The notes beneath the pieces were generated by a model. That model did not search any database. It was not told the origin of the DNA and worked only from the letters and a program-made list of their open reading frames with translations. A stretch of 64,000 nucleotides of DNA from an uncultured Sphingomonadaceae bacterium (lineage in GTDB: Bacteria > Pseudomonadota > Alphaproteobacteria > Sphingomonadales > Sphingomonadaceae): assembly GCA_937996655.1 (NCBI GenBank), contig CALKUK010000014.1, positions 1 to 64,000 of the forward strand, written 5' to 3'. Within the stretch, counting starts at the first letter, position 1. Every line of letters begins with the position of its first letter. The position numbers were made by a program, and so were the translations under genes. This document shows positions 26,349-34,309 of the stretch, in pieces.

Positions 26349-27077
26349 ATGGCAAAAGCAGCACTCATCATTGGTGCGGGAGACGCAACAGGTGGCGCCA
26401 TCGCGCGTGCTTTCGCCGCCGAAGGCTATGTCGCCTGCGTCAATCGCCGCGCTCGCAATGCCAATCAACTCGAGACGCTGGCAGCTTCCATCCGTGCACA
26501 AGGGCATGAGGCCCGCGCCTTTCCCGGTGACGCGCGTCTGGAAGATGAGATGATCGCCATTGTCGACACCATTGAGGCTGAGGTCGGCCCTATTGAGGTC
26601 GCCGTGTTCAATATCGGTGCTAACGTGCGTTTCGGAATCCGCGAAACAACGGCGCAGGTCTACCGTAAGGTATGGGAAATGGCGGCCTTTGCGGGTTTCC
26701 TGATGGGGCGCGAGGCGGCACGCCATATGGTGCCGCGCGGCAAGGGCACGATCATCTTTACCGGCGCGACGGCGAGCCTGCGGGGCGGGACCGGATTTTC
26801 GGCCTTCTCAGGCGCGAAGGCCGCGCTGCGGATGCTCGCCCAGTCGATGGCCCGCGAATTGGGACCACAGGGCATCCATGTCGCGCACAGCATCATTGAT
26901 GGTGGGATCGACACGGAGTTCGTGCGCGGCCTACGTCCGGATTTTGATGAGCTGAAGGCCAAGGACGGCGTGCTCTCACCCGAGGCGATTGCGCAAAGCT
27001 ATGTGGCCCTCCACAAGCAACATCGCAGCGCATGGACCCACGAACTTGACCTCAGGCCCTGGACGGAAAGCTGGTAA
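26349..27077 (+). CDS. SDR-family protein with catalytic Tyr replaced by Phe
   Basis: 242 residues, Rossmann fold. The nucleotide loop is GAGDATGGAIA (residues 9-19). The usual active-site YxxxK reads FSGAK, with Phe153 and Lys157, so the proton-relay tyrosine is missing. The surrounding helix AALRMLAQSMARELGPQG is otherwise normal. It may act without the classical redox step or bind a ligand. SD GGGAAGGGG precedes the ATG. The next gene starts 4 bases after the stop, so the two are co-transcribed. Confidence 0.82.
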   Translation: MAKAALIIGAGDATGGAIARAFAAEGYVACVNRRARNANQLETLAASIRAQGHEARAFPGDARLEDEMIAIVDTIEAEVGPIEVAVFNIGANVRFGIRETTAQVYRKVWEMAAFAGFLMGREAARHMVPRGKGTIIFTGATASLRGGTGFSAFSGAKAALRMLAQSMARELGPQGIHVAHSIIDGGIDTEFVRGLRPDFDELKAKDGVLSPEAIAQSYVALHKQHRSAWTHELDLRPWTESW

Positions 27078-27081
27078 GACG

Positions 27082-27690
27082 ATGACGAAGACGTTCGAAT
27101 TTCTTTTCGATGTGGGCGGCCCCAACGGCTATCTCGTGCACCGCATCCTTCCGGATTTCTGTGCAAAGACCGGCGCGACGGCGATCTACGTCCCGGTCCT
27201 TCTCGGCGGCCTGATGAAGGCGACGGGGAACCGCCCGCCATGGATGGTCTATGCCGATGTCCCGTCCAAGGTTGCCTATGATCAGCTGGAATTTCACCGC
27301 TTCATCGCTAGGCACGGCCTGTCGAAATTTCGGATGAATCCGCACTTTCCGCCCAACACGCTGGGGGCGATGCGGGTCATCACCGGCGCTGCCCGCTTGG
27401 GCAATCAGGCGGCGGTCATTGAGACGCTGATGACCGCCATGTGGGAAGAGGAAAAGAACCTCTCCGACCGCGATGTTCTGGCTCAGGTGCTCAGTGATGC
27501 GGGCCACGACAGTGCCGCGCACCTCGCGCTCGCGGATGCTGATGACGTCAAGGCGGACCTTGTCAGCAATACCGAACGCGCGGTGGCACGGGGCGCCTTT
27601 GGCATCCCGACTTTCTTTGTCGGCGAGGAAATGTTCTTCGGGAAGGAACGGTTGGCGCAGGTCGCAGACGCTCTAGCGCAGCGCACCTGA
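27082..27690 (+). CDS. DsbA-fold protein of the 2-hydroxychromene-2-carboxylate isomerase family
   Basis: 202 residues, thioredoxin-like kappa-GST fold. FEFLFDVGGPNGYLVHRIL is the family N-terminus, but the glutathione-contacting serine (usually SP after FDF) is Gly13. The C-terminal GAFGIPTFFVGEEMFFGKERL is a clear family signature. The true reaction is uncertain. Family members isomerise aromatic catabolites with glutathione. It is coupled to the SDR gene. Its 3' end overlaps tesA by 18 bases, convergently. Confidence 0.82.
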   Translation: MTKTFEFLFDVGGPNGYLVHRILPDFCAKTGATAIYVPVLLGGLMKATGNRPPWMVYADVPSKVAYDQLEFHRFIARHGLSKFRMNPHFPPNTLGAMRVITGAARLGNQAAVIETLMTAMWEEEKNLSDRDVLAQVLSDAGHDSAAHLALADADDVKADLVSNTERAVARGAFGIPTFFVGEEMFFGKERLAQVADALAQRT

Positions 27691-28311
27691 CACCATCGGC
27701 TGGATGCCGCGCACGATGATGGCGACGCCCGTCGCCGTCGGGTGCATCTGATCCTTCAATAACAACGTCCGGTTACCCGTCACGCCATCCATGAAGAAAG
27801 GGTAGAAGCGCACGCCATGCTTTTTGGCGAGGGCGGGGTACATGTTGTCAAACTGTGCCCGATAGGTCTTGTCGTTGTTCAGCGAGGCCCGCATCCCGGC
27901 GAGCAGCACGGGGATTTTCCGGCGCTTCAATTCGGTCAGCATCGCATCAAGATTGGCCTTGGCCTGCGCGGGCGGCAAAGCGCGGAGCATGTCATTGGCG
28001 CCGAGTTCAAGGATGACGAGGTCCGGCTTTGCTTTCAGGCTGGCCAACACCCAGTTGAGCCGCGCGCGTCCCGCTGTGCTCGTATCGCCCGACACACCCG
28101 CATTGTGGACGCGTACGGCAAGTCCCTGTTTGACGAGGGCGGCCTGAAGCTGGGCGGGGAAGGATTGGTTCGCCTGCAGGCCATAGCCCGCTGTCAGACT
28201 GTCCCCAAAGGCCAGTACCAGTTTTTCCCGCGCGACAGCAGGTGTTGTGAAAAGTAGAAGCAGCGCTTGGACAATTGCCAAAGCCAACCCATATGTCCTG
28301 AAACGCTTCAT
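27673..28311 (-). CDS. tesA: Periplasmic arylesterase / lysophospholipase (SGNH hydrolase, TesA type)
   Basis: 212 residues. Signal peptide up to about TTPAVA. The SGNH blocks are all present: I, AFGDSLTAGYGL with the catalytic Ser; II, HNAGVSGDTS; III, ELGANDML; V, MHPTATGV with the Asp/His pair. It hydrolyses acyl esters in the periplasm. It is divergent from an ATP-binding protein gene, the arrangement of tesA next to ybbA-ybbP in enterobacteria. Confidence 0.9.
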   Translation of the reverse strand: MKRFRTYGLALAIVQALLLLFTTPAVAREKLVLAFGDSLTAGYGLQANQSFPAQLQAALVKQGLAVRVHNAGVSGDTSTAGRARLNWVLASLKAKPDLVILELGANDMLRALPPAQAKANLDAMLTELKRRKIPVLLAGMRASLNNDKTYRAQFDNMYPALAKKHGVRFYPFFMDGVTGNRTLLLKDQMHPTATGVAIIVRGIQPMVSGALR

Positions 28312-28364
28312 CCGAAAGCTTCCTTGTGCCAGATTCTCATCGTGCTGTTCCCCCCCATATTGTG

Positions 28365-29039
28365 ATGAATGCCCGCAATGTCACCCTCAGCCTTGGAACA
28401 GGCGAGGCGCGCGTTGATATTTTAAAGGGCATCGACCTTGAGGTGCGGCAGGGGGAGACCGTTGCCCTGCTCGGCCCCTCCGGCTCCGGAAAGTCGTCGC
28501 TGATGGCGGTTCTGGCCGGGCTTGAGCGCGCGTCCGGCGGCACGATCGAAACGGGCGGGCAGGATTTCGGCACGCTCAATGAAGATGGCCTTGCCAAGGC
28601 GCGGCGCGGCCGCATCGGGGTGATCCTGCAGGCTTTCCATCTTCTCCCGACCATGACCGCGCTTGAAAATGTGGCTGTTCCGCTGGAATTGGCGGGGATG
28701 GACGACCCCTTTGGCCGGGCGGCTGCTGAACTGGAGCGGGTCGGATTGGCCGGGCGGACCGGCCATTATCCCGTCCAACTGTCCGGCGGAGAGCAGCAGC
28801 GCGTGGCCATTGCTCGTGCCCTTGCCCCTCGTCCGGAAATCCTTTTCGCGGATGAACCCACTGGCAACCTTGATGCGAAGACAGGCGCGCAGATCATGGA
28901 TCTGCTCTTTGCTCGTCAGGCCGACACCGGGGCCACGCTGTTCATCATCACCCATGATGCAGGACTTGCGGCCCGGTGCGGGCGTGTCGTCGAAATGCAG
29001 GACGGCGCCATCCTGTCCGACAGTGTGGCCGTCCGCTAG
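28365..29039 (+). CDS. ABC transporter ATP-binding protein, YbbA/LolD-like
   Basis: About 224 residues of the MacB/LolD-type family. Walker A GPSGSGKSS, signature LSGGEQQRVAIARAL and Walker B EILFADEPTGNLD are intact. It should pair with the FtsX-like permease encoded two genes downstream. Start is uncertain: ATG 28365 begins the domain, while a GTG at 28326 would add 13 residues; neither has a good SD. The likely role is lipid or lipoprotein handling at the envelope, suggested by the tesA neighbour. Confidence 0.88.
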   Translation: MNARNVTLSLGTGEARVDILKGIDLEVRQGETVALLGPSGSGKSSLMAVLAGLERASGGTIETGGQDFGTLNEDGLAKARRGRIGVILQAFHLLPTMTALENVAVPLELAGMDDPFGRAAAELERVGLAGRTGHYPVQLSGGEQQRVAIARALAPRPEILFADEPTGNLDAKTGAQIMDLLFARQADTGATLFIITHDAGLAARCGRVVEMQDGAILSDSVAVR

Positions 29040-29070
29040 AACAAAACAGAGCTATTTGAAGGAGACCCTC

Positions 29071-30903
29071 ATGCCCCGTTCGCTCATTGCCGTATCGCTT
29101 CTTGCCCTGATGTCCGCGCCGCACGTCGCGCTGGCCCAGATGGATCATGCCGATCACATGGCGCCTGCCGCAGCGACACAGGACGCTGAACTTAAAGCGT
29201 TCTTCGAAAAGTTCGATGCCGATCAGCTGTCGCGCTCGCCTTTGTCCAAATCCTATCGCGGCATCAAAGATGCCGATTACGGCAAGTGGGGGGACTTGAC
29301 CGACGCTGCCGAAATCAAGGACCATGCTGCAGAAATGGCCGCGCTCAAGGAGATGCGCAGGCGCTTTGATCCGGCAAAGCTGTCCCCCGAAAGCCGCCTG
29401 TCTTTCCGCTTGTTTGAAAAGGTGCGCGCGCGGTCTGACGCGAGTTTCAACTATCGCGACTATGGCTATGTCTTTGATCAGATGAATGGCGCGCAGAGCG
29501 ATTTGCCCGCCTTCCTCATCAACATTCACCGCGTCGATACCAAGGCCGATGCCGAAGCTTATGTCAGCCGCCTGAAGGGCATGGGCACCGCGCTGCGTGA
29601 GGCGATAGCACAGTCTAAGGCGCGCGCGGCGAAGGGCGTCCTGCCGCCCAAATGGGTTTACCCCTATGTCATCGCCGATGCGGAGAATGTCGTCTCCGGC
29701 TTTCCCTTCACCAAGATCGCGACTGACGCGCCGCTTTATGCTGACCTGAAGGCAAAGGTGACCAAGCTCGACATTCCGCAGGTGGAAAAGGACGCCCTTA
29801 TTCAGGCAGGGGCCGATGCGTTACTGACGTCGGTCAAGCCGGCTTATGCGGAACTCGTCACAGAGATGCAGAGACAGGAAAAGATCGCCGGCACCGATGA
29901 CGGTGTGTGGCGGTTCAAGGATGGTGCGGGCTATTATGCCCAGCTCCTCAAAAACTATACAACGACCGACATGACACCCGATCAGGTCCATCAGCTGGGC
30001 CTGGATCAGGTGGCGCGCATTCACGGCGAAATGCGTGAGATCATGCAGAAGACCGGATTCCAGGGCGACCTCCCAGCGTTCTTCAAGTTCATGCGCGAGG
30101 ACAAGCGCTTTTACGCGCCCAATACGGAAGAGGGCCGCGCGCTCTATCTGGCGGAGACCGAAAAGGCGAAGGCGGATGTGACGGCTCTTCTGCCCCAATA
30201 TTTCGGGATTTTGCCGAAGGCGCCGCTCGTCGTGAAGCGGGTCGAGCCGTTCCGTGAAAAGTCGGCGGGCAAAGCCTTTTATCAGGGTCCTTCGCCCGAT
30301 GGATCACGCCCGGGCACCTATTATGCCAACCTTTACGACATGGCGGATATGCCGCTCATCGAGGTGGAGGCGCTCTTTTATCATGAAGGCCTGCCGGGCC
30401 ATCATTTGCAGCGGACGATCCAGACTGAGCTGACTGAAATGCCGCCCTTCCGGCGCTTTGGCGGGTTCACTGCCTACACCGAAGGCTGGGGCCTCTATTC
30501 TGAAGAGCTCGCCAAGGACATGGGGCTCTACAAGGACCCCTATCGTGATTTTGGGCGGCTCCAGCTGGAACTGCACCGCGCCATCCGCCTCGTCGTGGAC
30601 TCCGGTCTGCACCACAAGAAATGGACGCGCGAACAGGCGATCAAATATGTCGAGGACAATTCGGCTGACGCGCCGGGCGGCATTGTGAAGGCAATTGAGC
30701 GCTACATCGTCTATCCGGGTCAGGCGACGGCCTATATGGTCGGACGGCTCAAGATCAGCGCGCTGCGCGATAAGGCGCAGGCCGCTTTGGGGGATAAGTT
30801 CGACATTCGCGGCTTCCATGATGTTGTGCTCAAGAACGGGCCCGTCCCGCTCGATGTACTCGAAGAGCAGGTCGACGCCTGGATTGCGTCCCAAAAGGCG
30901 TGA
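29071..30903 (+). CDS. Secreted DUF885 family protein, probable metallopeptidase
   Basis: 610 residues. Signal peptide MPRSLIAVSLLALMSAPHVALA, followed by a His/Met-rich stretch (MDHADHMAP). The DUF885 domain contains YHEGLPGHHLQ, an HExxxxH-like zinc motif, plus GFTAYTEGWGLYSEELAKDMG and PGQATAYMVGR. SD AAGGAGA precedes the ATG. It sits between the ATPase and permease genes and overlaps the permease GTG by 4 bases, so it is co-expressed with an ABC transporter that normally has no such partner. Substrate unknown. Confidence 0.87.
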   Translation: MPRSLIAVSLLALMSAPHVALAQMDHADHMAPAAATQDAELKAFFEKFDADQLSRSPLSKSYRGIKDADYGKWGDLTDAAEIKDHAAEMAALKEMRRRFDPAKLSPESRLSFRLFEKVRARSDASFNYRDYGYVFDQMNGAQSDLPAFLINIHRVDTKADAEAYVSRLKGMGTALREAIAQSKARAAKGVLPPKWVYPYVIADAENVVSGFPFTKIATDAPLYADLKAKVTKLDIPQVEKDALIQAGADALLTSVKPAYAELVTEMQRQEKIAGTDDGVWRFKDGAGYYAQLLKNYTTTDMTPDQVHQLGLDQVARIHGEMREIMQKTGFQGDLPAFFKFMREDKRFYAPNTEEGRALYLAETEKAKADVTALLPQYFGILPKAPLVVKRVEPFREKSAGKAFYQGPSPDGSRPGTYYANLYDMADMPLIEVEALFYHEGLPGHHLQRTIQTELTEMPPFRRFGGFTAYTEGWGLYSEELAKDMGLYKDPYRDFGRLQLELHRAIRLVVDSGLHHKKWTREQAIKYVEDNSADAPGGIVKAIERYIVYPGQATAYMVGRLKISALRDKAQAALGDKFDIRGFHDVVLKNGPVPLDVLEEQVDAWIASQKA

Positions 30904-33395
30904 GCCTCGTCTGGCGTCTTGCTCTGCGCGATCTGCGCGGCTCCCGTGCAGGCTTGCGGCTGTTGGCCGTGTGCCTGTTTCTGGGGGTCGCCGCCCTTGC
31001 GGGCATCGGCAGCTTGTCGAGCGCCATCTTGGGGGGGCTGTCCGAACGCGGGCAGTTGATCCTGGGCGGAGACGTGCAGTTTGAAGCCGCGCAACGTCAG
31101 GCGGACCCTGCCGAGCGCGCCGCTTTTGAAAAGCTGGGTACCGTCTCAGAAGTCGTCCGGATGCGCGCCATGGCGATCCGCCCAGACACGGGCACATCCC
31201 TGCTGTCGGAGCTGAAGGGCGTCGACGGCGCCTACCCGCTTTACGGCGAGCTCACCCTGCAAAAGGGCGCGCTGGGTGCGCGACCCAAGGGCAATGATGT
31301 CGTCATCGCGGCCGGCCTCTCCGACCGGCTCGGGCTGAAACCCGGGAACCGGTTCCGCATGGGGGAAGCCGACTTCCGCGTGCTGGGGATCATCGGCGAA
31401 GAGCCTGACCGGTCCGGCTCCGGCTTCACCTTCGGTCCGGCTGTCATTGCGGATATGGACGGGCTGGCCGCGACGCAGCTTGTTCAGCCGGGCAGCCTGT
31501 TTTCGGCCAGCTACCGTATCCGGCTGAAGCCCGGCGTGACGCCAGAGGCGGCGGCGCAGCTGATCAATACGCGGTTTAAAGGGGCCGGCTGGGAAGTGCG
31601 CGACCGCAGCAACGGCGCGCTGGGTACGCGCCGCTTTGTTGAACGGCTCGGCCAGTTTCTGGCGCTGGTCGGGCTGACCGCGCTTGCTGTTGCAGGCATT
31701 GGCGTCGGCAATGGCGTCGCCTCCTGGCTGGAGGGCAAACGCGGCAGCATCGCCACGATGAAGGTGCTGGGGGCGGATAGCCGGACCATCTTCCTTGTCT
31801 ATCTCGCGCAGATTGTCGTTGTGGCGGCCCTTGCCATCGCGGCGGGCCTCACCGTCGGGGCGCTCGCCCCGTCGATGATCGTCCGCTTTGCCGGCGACGT
31901 CCTGCCCGTGCCACCGCGTCTTGATGTCTATCCGCTGCCGTTGGCGCTGGCGGCCGCCAATGGCTTGCTCATCGCCCTGCTCTTCGCGCTTGCGCCTCTG
32001 GCCCGTGCCCGCGCGGTGACGGCGGCCAATCTGTTCCGCACCGGTGTAGAAGGCAGCGGCCGTCCGGGTGCCCGTGTGATCCTTGGCATGATCGCCCTTG
32101 CCGGGCTGATCGCCGCGCTGGCGATATTGACCGCGCGGGAACCTGCCTTTGCCGCGATGTTCGTGGCAAGCGTCCTCGGCCTGTTATTCCTCCTCACGCT
32201 CCTTGGCGGGGCCATTCGCGGAGTGGCCGCGCGTCTGCCGCATCCCAAGGCACCGCTCGCCCGGATGGCGCTCGCCAATCTGCACCGCCCGGGTGCGCAG
32301 ACGGGTCGTCTCGTTGTGGCGTTGGGGCTCGGCCTGACCCTGTTTGCAACGCTCGCCGTCATCCAGACGAGCCTCAACAGCCAGATTGAAAGCACCATTC
32401 CCAAACGCGCGCCGAGCTTCTTTGCGCTCGACATTCCCAAGGAGGATGCTCCCCGCTTTCAGGCGCTGGTCCGCAAGGAAGCACCGGGGGCCGATATCCA
32501 GATGGTGCCCAATTTGCGCGGGCCGGTGGTTGCCATTGCCGGCAAGTGGGTGGCCGACATGAAGGATATTCCCGACAATGCTTGGTTCCTTCGCGGGGAC
32601 CGGGGGCTGACCTTTGCTGCTGACATCCCGCCGGGAAGTCAGCTGACTGCAGGCACATGGTGGCCGAAAAGCTATAGCGGCCCGCCGCTTGTCTCCATTG
32701 ATCAGGATGCAGCCAAGGCCGCAGGGCTGAAGATTGGCGACAGCCTGATCATCTCCGTGCTGGGTGTGGAGATTGAAGCGCGGATCGCCTCGTTCCGGGA
32801 AATCAACTGGGATACGCTGGGCTTCAACTATGTGCTGGTGTTTGATCCCGCCGCGCTAGAGCGTGCGCCCTACACCTATGCCGCGACGCTCGGCATGCCG
32901 CTGTCGCGCGAAACCGCCGTCAGCCGCGCCGTCGCCGGTGCCTTCCCCGCTGTCTCGATGGTGCGGATCAAGGATGTCATCACGCAGGTGTCAGACCTGC
33001 TCAACCAGCTTGCCATGGCCATCGCGATCGCCGGGTCGGTCGCCATATTTGCCGGCATTGCCGTGCTAATTGGTGCGATTTCAGCCGCCCGACGCGCGCG
33101 CAGCTATGATGCCGTTCTGCTCAAACTGCTGGGCGCAACGCGCGGGCAGGTGTTGCGTGTTCAGGCGATTGAATATGCCGTGCTTGGCCTCATCCTGTCC
33201 GCCCTTGCGCTGGCCATCGGCAGTACTGCGGGCTGGTATGTGACGACGCGCGTGTTTGAACTGGACTGGACGCCCGATTGGCCTGTGGTCATCGGGACGG
33301 TCGCGGCAGGCGGCCTTGGCACGCTGCTGCTTGGTCTGTTGGGCGCCCTTCCGGTCCTGCGGGCGCGGCCTGCGGCAGCCTTGCGGACGCTCTGA
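30900..33395 (+). CDS. FtsX-like ABC transporter permease, YbbP type
   Basis: 831 residues: an N-terminal transmembrane helix, a MacB-like periplasmic domain, then two FtsX permease blocks of three to four helices each, the ten-helix YbbP layout. Segments such as GVASWLEGKRGSIATMKVLGAD and YDAVLLKLLGATRGQVLRVQAIEY are characteristic. Start GTG overlaps the DUF885 stop (GTGA). Likely partner of the ATPase at 28365. YbbP-type exporters have no firmly known substrate. Confidence 0.88.
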   Translation: MSLVWRLALRDLRGSRAGLRLLAVCLFLGVAALAGIGSLSSAILGGLSERGQLILGGDVQFEAAQRQADPAERAAFEKLGTVSEVVRMRAMAIRPDTGTSLLSELKGVDGAYPLYGELTLQKGALGARPKGNDVVIAAGLSDRLGLKPGNRFRMGEADFRVLGIIGEEPDRSGSGFTFGPAVIADMDGLAATQLVQPGSLFSASYRIRLKPGVTPEAAAQLINTRFKGAGWEVRDRSNGALGTRRFVERLGQFLALVGLTALAVAGIGVGNGVASWLEGKRGSIATMKVLGADSRTIFLVYLAQIVVVAALAIAAGLTVGALAPSMIVRFAGDVLPVPPRLDVYPLPLALAAANGLLIALLFALAPLARARAVTAANLFRTGVEGSGRPGARVILGMIALAGLIAALAILTAREPAFAAMFVASVLGLLFLLTLLGGAIRGVAARLPHPKAPLARMALANLHRPGAQTGRLVVALGLGLTLFATLAVIQTSLNSQIESTIPKRAPSFFALDIPKEDAPRFQALVRKEAPGADIQMVPNLRGPVVAIAGKWVADMKDIPDNAWFLRGDRGLTFAADIPPGSQLTAGTWWPKSYSGPPLVSIDQDAAKAAGLKIGDSLIISVLGVEIEARIASFREINWDTLGFNYVLVFDPAALERAPYTYAATLGMPLSRETAVSRAVAGAFPAVSMVRIKDVITQVSDLLNQLAMAIAIAGSVAIFAGIAVLIGAISAARRARSYDAVLLKLLGATRGQVLRVQAIEYAVLGLILSALALAIGSTAGWYVTTRVFELDWTPDWPVVIGTVAAGGLGTLLLGLLGALPVLRARPAAALRTL

Positions 33396-33527
33396 TCGGG
33401 CGGTCTATTGCGGCCTTGTGGCCACAGCAGGAACGCAAATGCCGAATATTCGGGCCGAATCCTCTTCCCGCGCGCGCCGATTCAAGGTAGATCGCGCCCC
33501 ATTGAGACCAATGATGGAGTTTTGCTT

Positions 33528-34079
33528 ATCCCTCCGATGACCCCCCGGCGCCCCATGGGCCCTGGCCCTGCGCCGATGAACGGACCGCGCTTCAACCAAT
33601 TCATCGTGTCGCCCAAGGTGCGCGTGATTGATGAGAACGGCGAAAATCTGGGTGTGATGTACACCCGCGAAGCGATTGATCAGGCAGCCGAAGTCGGCCT
33701 TGATCTGGTTGAAATTTCGCCGAACGCTGATCCGCCCGTCGCCAAGTTCCTCGACATCGGCAAGTTTAAGTACGAGGCCCAGAAAAAGGCCAACGCCGCA
33801 CGTAAGTCGCAAAAGACGCAGGAGATCAAAGAGATCAAGATGCGTCCGAACATCGACGATCACGATTATGAAGTGAAGATGCGCGCGATGCACAAGTTCA
33901 TCGGCGAAGGCGACAAGGTGAAAGTCACCCTGCGTTTTCGTGGCCGCGAATTGGCCCATGGCCAGCTCGGCATGAAGCTTCTGCAAAAGGTGCAGGAAGA
34001 CATGGCCGAAGAAGCCAAGGTGGAACAATATCCACGTATGGAAGGCCGTCAGATGCTTATGGTGCTTGCGCCGAAATAA
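33528..34079 (+). CDS. infC: Translation initiation factor IF-3, probable AUC start codon
   Basis: About 183 residues. The N-domain (GPRFNQFIVSPKVRVIDENGENLG) and the C-domain (KEIKMRPNIDDHDYEVK, KVTLRFRGRE, KVEQYPRMEGRQMLMVLAPK) are complete. The only SD-like sequence, GGAG at 33516-33519, is 8 bases before an in-frame ATC at 33528 but 17 bases before the first ATG (33537). A rare start such as AUU or AUC is the known way IF-3 represses its own translation. I therefore place the start at ATC; ATG 33537 is the conservative alternative. thrS is not upstream. Confidence 0.93.
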   Translation: MPPMTPRRPMGPGPAPMNGPRFNQFIVSPKVRVIDENGENLGVMYTREAIDQAAEVGLDLVEISPNADPPVAKFLDIGKFKYEAQKKANAARKSQKTQEIKEIKMRPNIDDHDYEVKMRAMHKFIGEGDKVKVTLRFRGRELAHGQLGMKLLQKVQEDMAEEAKVEQYPRMEGRQMLMVLAPK

Positions 34080-34112
34080 GCTGACCGCGTTTTTCCAAAA
34101 CGAACACTGTAT

Positions 34113-34145
34113 AACGGGCCTGCCGCGTGCGGGCCCGTTCTTCGT
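34113..34145 (+). terminator. Probable terminator after infC
   Basis: AACGGGCC (34113-34120) and GGCCCGTT (34132-34139) pair perfectly around an 11-base loop and are followed by CTTCGTT, a weak T-tract. The remaining 170 bases to the TonB receptor gene hold no recognisable feature. Confidence 0.6.
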
Positions 34146-34309
34146 TGGATCGTAAGCCCCTCTAACCAACTGTTGCAAAACTGCCGCATTGTCGGGGGAT
34201 TCTCACCAGAATGGCGGGCTTTCCTCTGGCAATTCGGGCGCGCGCGCCTATTTCGCCCGCTCAACAAAATAGACCGTTTTAACCCCCCTTTCATTTGAGG
34301 ATGTCTAAA

